Of a stretch of 64,000 nt of DNA, positions 55,872-64,000 are shown in pieces (within the stretch, counting starts at the first letter, position 1; each line of letters opens with the position of its first letter). A program made the position numbers and the translations under genes. Source of the DNA: Chryseobacterium ginsenosidimutans (GTDB lineage: Bacteria; Bacteroidota; Bacteroidia; Flavobacteriales; Weeksellaceae); assembly GCF_024807225.1 (NCBI RefSeq), contig NZ_JANUCO010000001.1, positions 3,038,001-3,102,000 of the forward strand, read 5' to 3'. The notes beneath the pieces were generated by a model that saw nothing but the letters and a program-made list of their open reading frames with translations, searched no databases and had not been told where the DNA came from.

Positions 55872-56318
55872 ATGAAAAGAATAGGTGAACACAGAAAACT
55901 TCTTGGAGTAGATAATACGGCTACGTTAAAAGAATTGAAAACAATTTACAGGAATACGATGAAAGATACGCATCCTGATAAATTTGTGAATGACGAAGCG
56001 GGACAACTGGAAGCTGAAGAAAAAAGCAAATCTGTGATCGAAGCCTATCACTTTTTGGTAAGCATCAATCCGGAAACGCAGGAAAAATATAAAGAAGAAT
56101 ATACGGAAACGATTACAACATCAATTATTACTGACTTTTATCTTGAAAAACAGATTCTTAAAGTTCAGCATTTGAACGGGAAAATGTTTGAATATATTGG
56201 TGTTCCAAGAAATATTTACATTAAAATGGTAAATGCTGATTCGCCAAGCCGTTTCGCAAGAAGACATATCTACGGAAATTTCATCTACAGAAAGTCTGGT
56301 GAAGTGATGGCAGATTAA
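55872..56318 (+). CDS. J-domain and KTSC domain protein
   Basis: A 148-residue protein with a J-domain at residues 1-70 (HPD in KDTHPDKFVNDE), which would stimulate an Hsp70 ATPase. The C-terminal 60 residues (MFEYIGVPRNIYIKMVNADS, then SRFARRHIYGNFIYRK) match the KTSC domain, a small domain of unknown function, and are preceded by a short beta segment. The fusion suggests a co-chaperone that delivers RNA or protein clients, but this is inference. A terminator follows. Confidence 0.88.
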   Translation: MKRIGEHRKLLGVDNTATLKELKTIYRNTMKDTHPDKFVNDEAGQLEAEEKSKSVIEAYHFLVSINPETQEKYKEEYTETITTSIITDFYLEKQILKVQHLNGKMFEYIGVPRNIYIKMVNADSPSRFARRHIYGNFIYRKSGEVMAD

Positions 56319-56340
56319 TTTTCCATTTATAAAATATAGC

Positions 56341-56373
56341 AAAAGCTTTCAGTTCATTCTGGAAGCTTTTTTT
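56341..56373 (+). terminator. Rho-independent terminator of the J-domain gene
   Basis: AAAAGCTTTC (56341-56350) pairs with GGAAGCTTTT (56361-56370) with one mismatch, followed by T. Confidence 0.75.
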
Positions 56374-56682
56374 ATTGGGAAAAATATAATTTTTGGAGAT
56401 AGAGAATGATTACTGATAATTTAATTATTATAGAGATGCTTCGAAAACCTCAGCAGGACATTCCTAGTACTAACTGCTAAATTTTAATACAAAATATGCT
56501 AAAGTTTTTATTACTCATTATTTTTACGTTTGTAAAGGTATTTCATTTAGCAACGTCATCTTCACTTTGTCATCTCGTAGAGATCTAGGCGAGAATCTTT
56601 CAAAATTAATCTCTAATAAAGTTGCTTAGATCCCTACGGGACGACAAACTGTATGGAAAATAGTATTGCATTAAAAGCACAA
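56374..56682. other. Intergenic region without a supported gene
   Basis: About 300 nt between convergent terminators. The only structure seen is the inverted repeat at 56566-56648; no open frame has protein-like composition. Confidence 0.6.
56566..56648. repeat. Dispersed inverted repeat, copy 3
   Basis: The 22-nt arms at 56566-56587 (TTTGTCATCTCGTAGAGATC...) and 56627-56648 are reverse complements with three mismatches. The family is the same as the elements near 3.5 kb and 40.15 kb. Confidence 0.75.
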
Positions 56683-56714
56683 AAAAAGCGCATCAATAAA
56701 TTGATACGCTTTTT
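56683..56714 (-). terminator. Terminator of the RND efflux operon
   Basis: AAAAAGCGcATCAA pairs with TTGATaCGCTTTTT (one mismatch, 4-nt loop). It lies 50 nt beyond the RND permease stop on the minus strand. Confidence 0.7.
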
Positions 56715-56766
56715 CGGTTAATTAAGGTTGTTATATTAGTCTATGTGTTTCGGGGTGTAACCGTCT

Positions 56767-59700
56767 TCACTTAGTTTCTTTGTGTTCATATTCAGCTTTC
56801 ATTTCAGCTTCGTAGTCTACTTTTTCACCCATACTGGTTCCGAAAAGTCTATTAAATAATCTGCTGAAGAATCTTATTGCTGATTCCATTAGAGAATAAA
56901 CTACCGGGACAATGATTAGCGTAAGGAATAATGACGATGTCAAACCACCGATAACTACCCAAGCCAATCCGTTGTTCATCTCCGCTCCTGCTCCTTTTGC
57001 AATTGCAATCGGGATCATCCCGAAGATCATCGCAATCGTTGTCATCAAAATCGGACGAAGACGTGCGTGGTTTGCCTGAACCAAAGCGTCGTGTGTATTT
57101 GCACCTGCCGCTTTTCTCATATTTGCGAAATCGACAATCATAATCGCGTTCTTCGCCACCAAACCAATCAACATGATCATACCCAACATGGTAAAGATGT
57201 TTAATGAATTTCCTGTTAAAGCAAGAATCACCATTACTCCGATCAATGCCAAAGGAATTGAGAACAATACTACAAACGGATACACAAAACTGTCATATAG
57301 CGAAACCATTACCAAGTAAACCAATACAATAGCCGCCATTAAAGCGATTCCTAATGTACCGAAACCTTCCGTTTGGTTTTCCATATCACCACTCCAGATG
57401 TAATTTACTCCGGCTGGTTTTGTTTTTTCGTTTTCCATAAATTGTGCAGACCATTCGTTGGCAACGTCTCCTACAGGACGACCTACCACTTTTGAAAGCA
57501 CTTTTACAGAAGGCGATTTATCTCTACGTTGCAGCAAACTCGGTCCTGAACTCATGTCTACATTTGCAAACTGAGCCAATCTGATCTGTTCTCCGTTATT
57601 ATTCGTGAACATTAAGTTTCTTACATCATCAATCGATTTTCTGTTGTTGTCAGCAAAACGGATGTTGATGTCATATTCATATTCTCCGGCTCTGTATTTT
57701 CCGTCTGTATTTCCGTTGAATGCAGTCTGCATCGCTTGTCCTACATTAGAAAGATTTAAACCTAAAGAAGCCATTTTATCTCTGTCGATATTTACTCTTA
57801 CCTCCGGACTTCCTGTATCGGTAGATAATTCAGCATCTACAGAACCCGGAACTTTTTTAAGCAATTCTAAGATTCTGTTGGCTTCCTTATTCGCCGTTTC
57901 GTTATCTGCAGCAGTTACCACCATTTCTATTGGTGCGTTATCTGCTCCCATCAATCCAATTGGTGCTGTTTTAAACTCAACTCCGGTGAATTTTTCTTCC
58001 AGGTCACGCTTCATTTTTGCAGCGATGATATCTGTACTTTCTCCTCTTTCAGATTTATCAACAAGATTTACCTGAACTTCAGCCTGATAAACTGTAGCCT
58101 GTGAAGCTCCAAAACCTGAAGATTGTTGACCAACTGTAGTAATCAAATCGACTACATCTTTATCATTTCTTAAATATTTCTCAACTTCTAATGTTACCTG
58201 ATTGGTTTTTTCAACCGTTGCATCTTTTGATAATTCTATCTGAACCAAGAATTGTCCACGGTCTATTTTAGGGAAGAATTCACCTCCGATAAATCCGAAT
58301 GCAACCAACATGAATGAAGAAATCAAAATCAAGAATGTTACGATAACCGTCATTACTCTTCTTAAAGTTGATTTTAAACACCACTCAAGAATTCCTGTGA
58401 TCCAGTGTGTAAATTTTTCCAATTGTCTTTCAAACCAAAGAATGAATTTCTCAAAAGGATTTTTACCCGTTAAATGTACAAGCTTCCCGAATCTTGAAGA
58501 CAACCAAGGAATAATGGTAAATGACGCCAATAATGATAACATCGTAGCAATAACCACCGTGACACAGAACTGCGCCAAGATATCAGAAACCAACCCCGAA
58601 CTCATCGCGATCGGTAAGAATACCACCACAATTACCAATGTAATTGCCGAAACGGTAAACCCGATTTCCGAAGCACCGTCATACGCTGCACGAATTCTGC
58701 TTTTTCCCATCTCCATGTGACGGTAAACGTTCTCCAGTACAACAATCGCGTCATCCACAAGAATACCTACCACCAATGAAAGTCCTAATAAACTCATTAA
58801 GTTTAAGGTATATCCCATTAAGTACATTCCAATTACCGTTGCAATCAATGAAACCGGAATAGAAACCATTACAATGAATGCGTTACGGATATTGTGAAGG
58901 AATAATAACATTACAATGGCTACCAAAATTACCGCCAAGAACAAGTCAAAAATAACGTGATCTGCAGCTTCCAAGGTAAAATCTGTACTGTTGTCTACAA
59001 TTTTCACTTTTATACCTTGAGTTGTATAATTCTTCATCACCTCATCCACTGTTTTCTGAATGCTTTCTGAAACCGCCACTGCATTCGCATCCGACTGTTT
59101 CTTCACCTGCATCAAAATCGTAGGATTCTGGTTGAATCTTGCAATTTTCTCTACATCTTCCTGAGAATCAAAAACTGTTGCCACATCAGAAAGTCTTATC
59201 TGAGCGCCATTTTTATTAGAAATAACAAGGTTGCTCATCTCTCCGACAGACTTGTATTTCCCTGATAATCTAATGGTAGATTTAGTTGTTCTAGATTTCA
59301 AACTTCCTGTAGGGAAATCTAAGTTTGATGAAAGAATTGCCTGTTGCACATCTCCGATTGAAAGACCGTAACCCTGCAATTTTTTTTCATCAATACTCAC
59401 CTGAATTTCTCTCTCCTGTCCACCGATAAGATCAACCTGAGCAACACCATTCACACGGGAGAAAATAGGTTCTATTTTTTTGTCTAATAAGTCGTAAAGC
59501 TCCTTACTGTTCAGTTTTTCACTGGAAACACTCATCGTAATGATCGGTAGATCGTCTAATGAGAATTTATTCAGTGAAGGGGCATCTGCATCGTCCGGAA
59601 GGTCCGAAAGAATAGCATTTACTTTACGTTGTGCATCATTCAGGGCGTAGTTTACATCAGCTCCTGTATTTAACTGAACCGTGATCACCGAAAGACTTTC

Positions 59701-59955
59701 GTATGAAGACGATTCTACTTTTTTCACGTTTTCCAAAGCACCAACGGCATCTTCTATCTTTCGGGTAACCGAAGTTTCCACCTCACTCGGTGAAGCTCCC
59801 GGATAAACCGTAGAAATAGTAACCATGTTGGTTTCAAATTTCGGAATCAATTCGTACCCCATCATGGAGTAACTCAAGATCCCACCCAGTGTAAGTATCG
59901 TAAATAATACGATTACTAAGGATGGTCTTTTAATGGATATTTCTGCTAACTTCAT
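56767..59955 (-). CDS. RND family efflux permease (AcrB/HAE1-like)
   Basis: This 1062-residue inner-membrane pump exports hydrophobic compounds using the proton gradient. It has twelve transmembrane helices and two large periplasmic loops. The start MKLAEISIKRPSLVIVLFTI, the first loop YPGASPSEVETSVTRKIEDA, the transmembrane-4 segment VVGILVDDAIVVLENVYRHM (the proton-relay aspartate pair in DD) and the transmembrane-10/11 segment LVAKNAIMIVDFANMRKAAG are all typical. It is the last gene of the TetR-TolC-adaptor-RND operon. Sequence alone does not tell its substrate. Confidence 0.96.
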   Translation of the reverse strand: MKLAEISIKRPSLVIVLFTILTLGGILSYSMMGYELIPKFETNMVTISTVYPGASPSEVETSVTRKIEDAVGALENVKKVESSSYESLSVITVQLNTGADVNYALNDAQRKVNAILSDLPDDADAPSLNKFSLDDLPIITMSVSSEKLNSKELYDLLDKKIEPIFSRVNGVAQVDLIGGQEREIQVSIDEKKLQGYGLSIGDVQQAILSSNLDFPTGSLKSRTTKSTIRLSGKYKSVGEMSNLVISNKNGAQIRLSDVATVFDSQEDVEKIARFNQNPTILMQVKKQSDANAVAVSESIQKTVDEVMKNYTTQGIKVKIVDNSTDFTLEAADHVIFDLFLAVILVAIVMLLFLHNIRNAFIVMVSIPVSLIATVIGMYLMGYTLNLMSLLGLSLVVGILVDDAIVVLENVYRHMEMGKSRIRAAYDGASEIGFTVSAITLVIVVVFLPIAMSSGLVSDILAQFCVTVVIATMLSLLASFTIIPWLSSRFGKLVHLTGKNPFEKFILWFERQLEKFTHWITGILEWCLKSTLRRVMTVIVTFLILISSFMLVAFGFIGGEFFPKIDRGQFLVQIELSKDATVEKTNQVTLEVEKYLRNDKDVVDLITTVGQQSSGFGASQATVYQAEVQVNLVDKSERGESTDIIAAKMKRDLEEKFTGVEFKTAPIGLMGADNAPIEMVVTAADNETANKEANRILELLKKVPGSVDAELSTDTGSPEVRVNIDRDKMASLGLNLSNVGQAMQTAFNGNTDGKYRAGEYEYDINIRFADNNRKSIDDVRNLMFTNNNGEQIRLAQFANVDMSSGPSLLQRRDKSPSVKVLSKVVGRPVGDVANEWSAQFMENEKTKPAGVNYIWSGDMENQTEGFGTLGIALMAAIVLVYLVMVSLYDSFVYPFVVLFSIPLALIGVMVILALTGNSLNIFTMLGMIMLIGLVAKNAIMIVDFANMRKAAGANTHDALVQANHARLRPILMTTIAMIFGMIPIAIAKGAGAEMNNGLAWVVIGGLTSSLFLTLIIVPVVYSLMESAIRFFSRLFNRLFGTSMGEKVDYEAEMKAEYEHKETK

Positions 59956-59959
59956 CTGT

Positions 59960-61022
59960 CTACTTTACGATATTGATTTTAGAACCATTTTCTAAGTTGA
60001 TCTGTCCGCTGGTAATAACTTGTTCACCACCATTAAGTCCGCTTAAAATCTGTACTTTGTCTCCGTATACTTTTCCGATGGTAACTTTAATCAGTTTAGC
60101 AGCTCCGTTCTGAACAACAAATAATTGTCCTGAACTTACACCGTTTACGAAAGCTTCCGCGGGAACTGTTAACATATTTTGAGTTTCAGCACCGTGATTT
60201 GTCTTGAATAAAGCTGTTGCGTACATACCCGCTTTTAAGTTTCCTTTGTTTTGAACTTCAATTTCAACAGGGAAATTTAAAGAAGCATCACTTTTAGGAG
60301 CAATAAATGTAATTCTACCGCTGAAAGAATCTTCCGGCAAAACATTAACATTAATTGGAACTTCCTGACCTAAAGCAATTCTTCCGATCTGGCTTTCATC
60401 CACTAAAACTGAAAGTTTTAAGCTGTTGATGTTTACAATTTCGAACATCGAAGTTCCTATAGAAACCACAGTTTCCGGGCTCAACCATTTTCTTGTTGAT
60501 CGTTCCGCTGATTCCTGCACGAATGCTTGTATCGTTTACTTTTACACCTTGAGCTCTTACCGCCACTTGTGCATTTTTCAGTTGTAATCTTGAGTTATCC
60601 AGCTGTTGCTTGGTAACACCTCCTGTTTTAAAGGCATTTTCATAACGCTGGTTATCCATTATTGCATTTTGCAAGTTGTTTTGAGCCTGAGAAATATCAA
60701 CTTCGATAGCATCTCTCTTAATGGTTGCTAAAACCTGACCTGCACCCACTTTTGAACCTTCTTTCACCAAAACATTGACGATACGTCCTGCAATTTCAGA
60801 AGCCTGATTCATTTCCTGCTTTGGAAGAAAAGTTCCGTTTGCGGAGTAATCTGTATCTATATTTTCTCTTGCTACGGTTACAATATTTACGTTGATTTTG
60901 TCAACCTGCTTAGCAACTTCTTTTACTTCTTTTTCCTGTTTCTTCTTATTATCGGAAATCTTATAGGCTCCCAAACCAATAAGGACAGCTGCTACGATGA
61001 TATATATTAAAGTCTTTTTCAT
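59960..61022 (-). pseudogene. RND efflux periplasmic adaptor (HlyD/AcrA-like), frameshifted
   Basis: The adaptor connects the RND pump to TolC. The N-terminal frame (61022 to 60396) has one transmembrane helix, lipoyl and coiled-coil parts (QASEIAGRIVNVLVKEGSKV) and IRAGISGTINKKMVEPG before drifting. The other frame continues with TVVSIGTSMFEIVNINSLKL and the beta-barrel domains to 59960. Removing one T from GTTTC at 60471-60475 (one A of GAAAC on the sense strand) restores about 354 codons. It lies between the TolC-like gene and the permease. The break is probably a sequence error. Confidence 0.93.
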
Positions 61023-61028
61023 AGTTTA

Positions 61029-62381
61029 TTACGGGTTTTGTAGTGTGTTTAATTCTCCTTTTGCTTTAATTAACTTAATTTCAGCCTGTTTGTAATCTAA
61101 TAAAGCATTGGCGTAGTTCTGTTTAGCCTGTGTTAAAGCATTTTCAGCATCCAAAACTTCTGTAAGCGTTGCCAAACCGTACTGATAATTGGACTCGGTA
61201 TTTTTCTGAACTCTTTCCGCCAAACCTACATTGTCTTTCATGCTTTCGATATTGATTAATGAATTTTCAATATTGGTAATGGCATTTCTATAATCTAAAC
61301 TTAAGCTTAACTGAGTATTCTGAATATCAAGATCAAGATCCTGAATATCAACTTCCGCCTGATTGATCTTCGCTTTTGTAGCACCTCCCGTGAAAATCGG
61401 AATATTTACATTCAAACCAATCGCAGAATAATCACTCCAAAGAACTCCGTTGTTGATCCCATTCGTAAGAGGGAATTTTCTACCTTGTCCTCCCCAACCG
61501 TAATTGGCAACCAAATTTACCGTAGGGTACAGATAAGCTTCCGTCGCCTTTTTATTAAAGACCAAAAGTTCTCTGTTTTTATTTAAAACTTTGATCTCCG
61601 TACGCTCATCAAGATTTACAGTACTTGCAACCAATTCAGGTTTTGGTTCGATTGATTTTTCTTCAAGCTCGATATCTGTAGAAATCGGAACTCCCATATA
61701 AAATTTCAAAGCATTTTTTGAAAGTTCCACAGAATTAATCAATGTCTGTTTGTTTGAACCGATATTCGTCAACTGAACATTGGTACGGTCTAAATCGATT
61801 GACTTTGCCAAACCGTTATCCACTAAACTTTTAATAACATTTCTTACTTTCTCTGTGTTGGCATAGCTCGCTTCTACTGTTTTCAGATTTTCTTCCTGCA
61901 CAAAAACCTGATAGTAAGCTGTTGCTACATTTTCAATGATTTGTTCGTTGGTCAGCTGAGCATTCAAAACATAGAATTCTCTTGTTGATTTTGCTGCTTT
62001 AAGACCTGTAAATACCCTCTGATCAAAAATAGCCTGTTGAACCTGTACAGAAGCCGTTGAACTCCAAGGTTGTCCCAGCTGAGCTCTGATTCTTTCTCCA
62101 CCGAATTCTAGCAAAGACTCCTGAATAACAGGATTATAGGTTAAACCTGCCGTTGCGCTTATCTGTGGTAAAGCTCCGGCTCTGGCTTCATCAATTTTGT
62201 ATTCGGCTTTTTTGATCTGTAAAGCAGCTTTTTTCGCCTCTGCTTTGTTTTGAAGTGCCTGTTTGATGGCTTCCTGAAGAGAAACCTGCTGTTGTGCAGA
62301 CACGGATGAAAAACCGAAAATCATAAATGCAGCCGCTATACCAATTTTTAGCTTGTTTGCAGTTATACGTTTTCTTTTCAT
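61029..62381 (-). CDS. TolC family outer-membrane efflux protein
   Basis: This 450-residue protein has a signal peptide (basic start MKRKRITANKLKIG, then a hydrophobic stretch ending SVSAQ) and two copies of the TolC-type helical hairpin (VSLQEAIKQALQNKAEAKKA, later NYQYGLATLTEVLDAENALTQ). It forms the outer-membrane channel of the RND system. It follows the TetR gene by 96 nt and precedes the adaptor gene by 6 nt. Confidence 0.95.
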   Translation of the reverse strand: MKRKRITANKLKIGIAAAFMIFGFSSVSAQQQVSLQEAIKQALQNKAEAKKAALQIKKAEYKIDEARAGALPQISATAGLTYNPVIQESLLEFGGERIRAQLGQPWSSTASVQVQQAIFDQRVFTGLKAAKSTREFYVLNAQLTNEQIIENVATAYYQVFVQEENLKTVEASYANTEKVRNVIKSLVDNGLAKSIDLDRTNVQLTNIGSNKQTLINSVELSKNALKFYMGVPISTDIELEEKSIEPKPELVASTVNLDERTEIKVLNKNRELLVFNKKATEAYLYPTVNLVANYGWGGQGRKFPLTNGINNGVLWSDYSAIGLNVNIPIFTGGATKAKINQAEVDIQDLDLDIQNTQLSLSLDYRNAITNIENSLINIESMKDNVGLAERVQKNTESNYQYGLATLTEVLDAENALTQAKQNYANALLDYKQAEIKLIKAKGELNTLQNP

Positions 62382-62477
62382 AATCTTATACTTCGTTTAT
62401 TTTTTTAATGTAATTCTCTCTTGAATGTTGTTATTTCTAAATGACGAATCATTTCTTAAAATACTTTAACATTTTCT

Positions 62478-63071
62478 TTAATTTTTGAATAATATATTCA
62501 GAATGATCTCTTTTCTCTCGGAAATGATCTTATCAAATTCTTTCTCGCCAATCATCAGATTCTCCATCAACAGAGGTCTTACTGCACTTGGGAAAACCAA
62601 TAAGGAAATCATGTTTAAGACAAATTGAATGGGATCCATTTTATCGATATTTCCCGATTCCATTTCCTTTCTTATATCATCATATAATTTGTTCAGTTCT
62701 TCCTCTTCAATATCTTTATGATGGCAAGTCCCTTTATTGATCTGTGATACGATATAGGTTTCCAGATACGGATATTGCAAGCTCGTGGAAAGACTTCCGT
62801 CTATAAACTGCCCTATTTTTTCTTTAAAAGGCAAATCAGAATTCATAATGATCTCAGATTTTTCCTTTTCTACTTTTTGCGCTTCATCAAAAATGATCTG
62901 AATCAGATTATCTCTCGAACGGAAATAATAATTAATAAGCGTTCTGTTGACTCCCGCTGCATCAGCAATTTCCTGAGTAGTAGCGTCAAACTTTCCCTTC
63001 ACAAAGTATAAATTCTTCGCAGTGTCCTTGATTAATTCTTGTGTTTGGTCTTTTTTTGCTTGATTTGACAT
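62478..63071 (-). CDS. TetR/AcrR family transcriptional regulator
   Basis: A 197-residue repressor with an N-terminal helix-turn-helix (ATTQEIADAAGVNRTLINYY, residues 30-50) and a C-terminal helical ligand-binding domain. It is the first gene of the operon that also holds the TolC-adaptor-RND pump, so it probably represses its own promoter and the pump genes until an inducer binds. Two copies of a palindromic site flank its promoter. Confidence 0.93.
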   Translation of the reverse strand: MSNQAKKDQTQELIKDTAKNLYFVKGKFDATTQEIADAAGVNRTLINYYFRSRDNLIQIIFDEAQKVEKEKSEIIMNSDLPFKEKIGQFIDGSLSTSLQYPYLETYIVSQINKGTCHHKDIEEEELNKLYDDIRKEMESGNIDKMDPIQFVLNMISLLVFPSAVRPLLMENLMIGEKEFDKIISERKEIILNILFKN

Positions 63072-63072
63072 T

Positions 63073-63135
63073 TTTGTTAAACAAATTTGTGCAAATATAA
63101 ATCAATCAATCGTTTTGACAAAATTGTTAAACAAA
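63073..63135 (-). promoter_or_regulatory. Promoter and two candidate operators of the TetR-RND operon
   Basis: The minus-strand promoter has TTTTG at 63119-63123, a 19-nt spacer and TATATTTG at 63092-63099, a near-perfect Bacteroidota promoter. TTTGTTAAACAAA (63073-63085, a palindrome) and ATTGTTAAACAAA (63123-63135) lie 50 nt apart, one beside the start codon and the other at the -33 element. They are likely TetR sites. A related AATTAAACAAATTTGT follows near 63140. Confidence 0.6.
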
Positions 63136-63228
63136 ATAATTAAACAAATTTGTATGATTTGCGTCAGGTTTTGGAATTTAAGTTTGAGATTAATATTTGT
63201 TAACCTGCATTAAATAAGGCATTTTTAT

Positions 63229-63236
63229 ATATTTGC
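63229..63236 (+). promoter_or_regulatory. Candidate -7 element of the terminal gene
   Basis: TATATTTG (TAnnTTTG) lies 16 nt before the ATG at 63253; no good -33 element is seen. Confidence 0.4.
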
Positions 63237-63252
63237 CGAAAATTAGTAACCG

Positions 63253-64000
63253 ATGCGAAAAATATTGTTTCTTTTCACAGTGCTGTGCTGTGGATTTCTT
63301 TTTTCTCAAAAAAAAGCGCCTCAAAACAATGACTATTCTTTTTATGAAAATAAAGGACAAGTCGTTGATCAGGACGGAAAGGAAAATGCAGATGTAAAAT
63401 ATCTCTTTCTTTCTAATGGATTAAATGTTCAGATAAAGAAAGGAGGATTTTCTTATGATGTTTATGAAACTAAGAAAACTGTAAATCCAAATTCTTCAAA
63501 ATTTAAAAAAGATAAATCTCTTGACGGTAAAACCTATTACGAAGATGAGTTTTTGTACGAAAATCAGTTCCATAGAATCGATATTGAATTAATCAATTCA
63601 AATAAAAATGCAAAAATTGTTGCGGAAGGAAAGTCGTCTGATTATGATAATTATTACAATATTCCCAATAAACCTAAAGGTATAACAAACGTTTATCGTT
63701 ACCAAAAAGTTTCATACAAAAATGTTTATCCTAATATTGATTTAGTATTTTTTAAACCAAAAGATACTTTAAAACCTATAGAATATAATTTCATCATCAA
63801 TCCTGGAGGAAAAATTTCAGATATTAAAATGAAATTTAACGGAGCTCCAACATCTATTAAAGACAATAAGCTTTTAATGAAAGTTCGTTTCGGAGAAATG
63901 TATGAGAATATTCCAAATAGCTGGATTTTAGCAAATAAAAAAGAAAATATTAATGTTTCTTTTAAAGATCTTGGTGATCAGACTTTTGGGTTTAGCGCAT
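63253..64000 (+). CDS. Large secreted protein, N-terminal part (runs off the window)
   Basis: The frame opens at ATG 63253 and stays open for 249 codons to the window end. It has a signal peptide (MRKILFLFTVLCCGFLFSQ). The mature part (YSFYENKGQVVDQDGKENAD, VSYKNVYPNIDLVFF and IEYNFIINPGGKISDIKMKF) resembles the N-terminal domain of Bacteroidota cell-surface proteins that often carry SBBP or PKD repeats and a type IX secretion C-terminal domain. The missing C-terminus prevents a firmer call. Confidence 0.75.
   Translation, partial: MRKILFLFTVLCCGFLFSQKKAPQNNDYSFYENKGQVVDQDGKENADVKYLFLSNGLNVQIKKGGFSYDVYETKKTVNPNSSKFKKDKSLDGKTYYEDEFLYENQFHRIDIELINSNKNAKIVAEGKSSDYDNYYNIPNKPKGITNVYRYQKVSYKNVYPNIDLVFFKPKDTLKPIEYNFIINPGGKISDIKMKFNGAPTSIKDNKLLMKVRFGEMYENIPNSWILANKKENINVSFKDLGDQTFGFSA

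Overview
The window reads as a contiguous chromosomal segment of a Bacteroidota bacterium, most likely a Flavobacteriia/Weeksellaceae member close to Chryseobacterium. I infer this from the A+T-rich sequence, the near absence of Shine-Dalgarno sites, repeated promoters of the Bacteroidota type (-7 element TAnnTTTG), the rpsF-rpsR-rplI block, and family resemblances of the proteins. No rRNA, tRNA, insertion sequence or CRISPR array was seen.

Layout. 0-3.2 kb: a serine hydrolase with TPRs, then ribosomal proteins S6, S18 and L9. 3.2-8.8 kb: repeat-bearing spacer, then an AraC regulator divergent from an EmrAB-TolC-like efflux operon (outer-membrane protein, HlyD adaptor, MFS pump). 8.8-14 kb: aldehyde dehydrogenase, thioredoxin-like protein, LpxL-like acyltransferase, glycosyltransferase, exonuclease, ApaG. 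14-19.3 kb: 2-oxoglutarate dehydrogenase E2 and E1 and an SRPBCC membrane protein. 19.5-24.2 kb: glycogen operon glgB-glgA-glgC. 24.4-34.1 kb: a co-directional run with an E-set/esterase protein, an M17 aminopeptidase, two ATP-grasp ligases plus a third probable one, a GCS2/YbdK carboxylate-amine ligase, a class I glutamine amidotransferase and a second esterase. 34.2-38.9 kb: cyanophycin synthetase, cyanophycinase and an isoaspartyl peptidase. Together 24-39 kb looks like a locus that makes, trims and degrades a non-ribosomal peptide or amide.

39-43.8 kb: a YtxH-like protein behind a possible sigma-54 promoter, a methyltransferase, four tandem PH-like/SHOCT paralogues (one with about 23 consecutive glutamines) and a DUF1883 protein. 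43.9-50.8 kb: hisS, an HRDC protein, ssb, an HPP membrane protein, small orphans, nudK, a VOC protein and a SUFU-domain protein. 50.8-53.8 kb: a cobalamin riboswitch and metE. 53.9-55.75 kb: a very A+T-rich two-gene insert encoding a membrane-anchored TIR protein and a membrane-anchored helical partner, the best candidate for an unrecognised defence module. 55.9-63 kb: a J-domain/KTSC protein, then a TetR-controlled RND efflux operon. The window ends inside a large secreted protein.

Seven genes are split by single-base insertions: the TolC-like protein, the LpxL-like enzyme, odhB, an ATP-grasp ligase, a PH/SHOCT protein, nudK and the RND adaptor. In every case one intact frame returns if one base is removed from an RGAAACY (or RGTTTCY) heptamer. 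This recurrent context suggests a systematic sequencing error more than seven independent pseudogenes.
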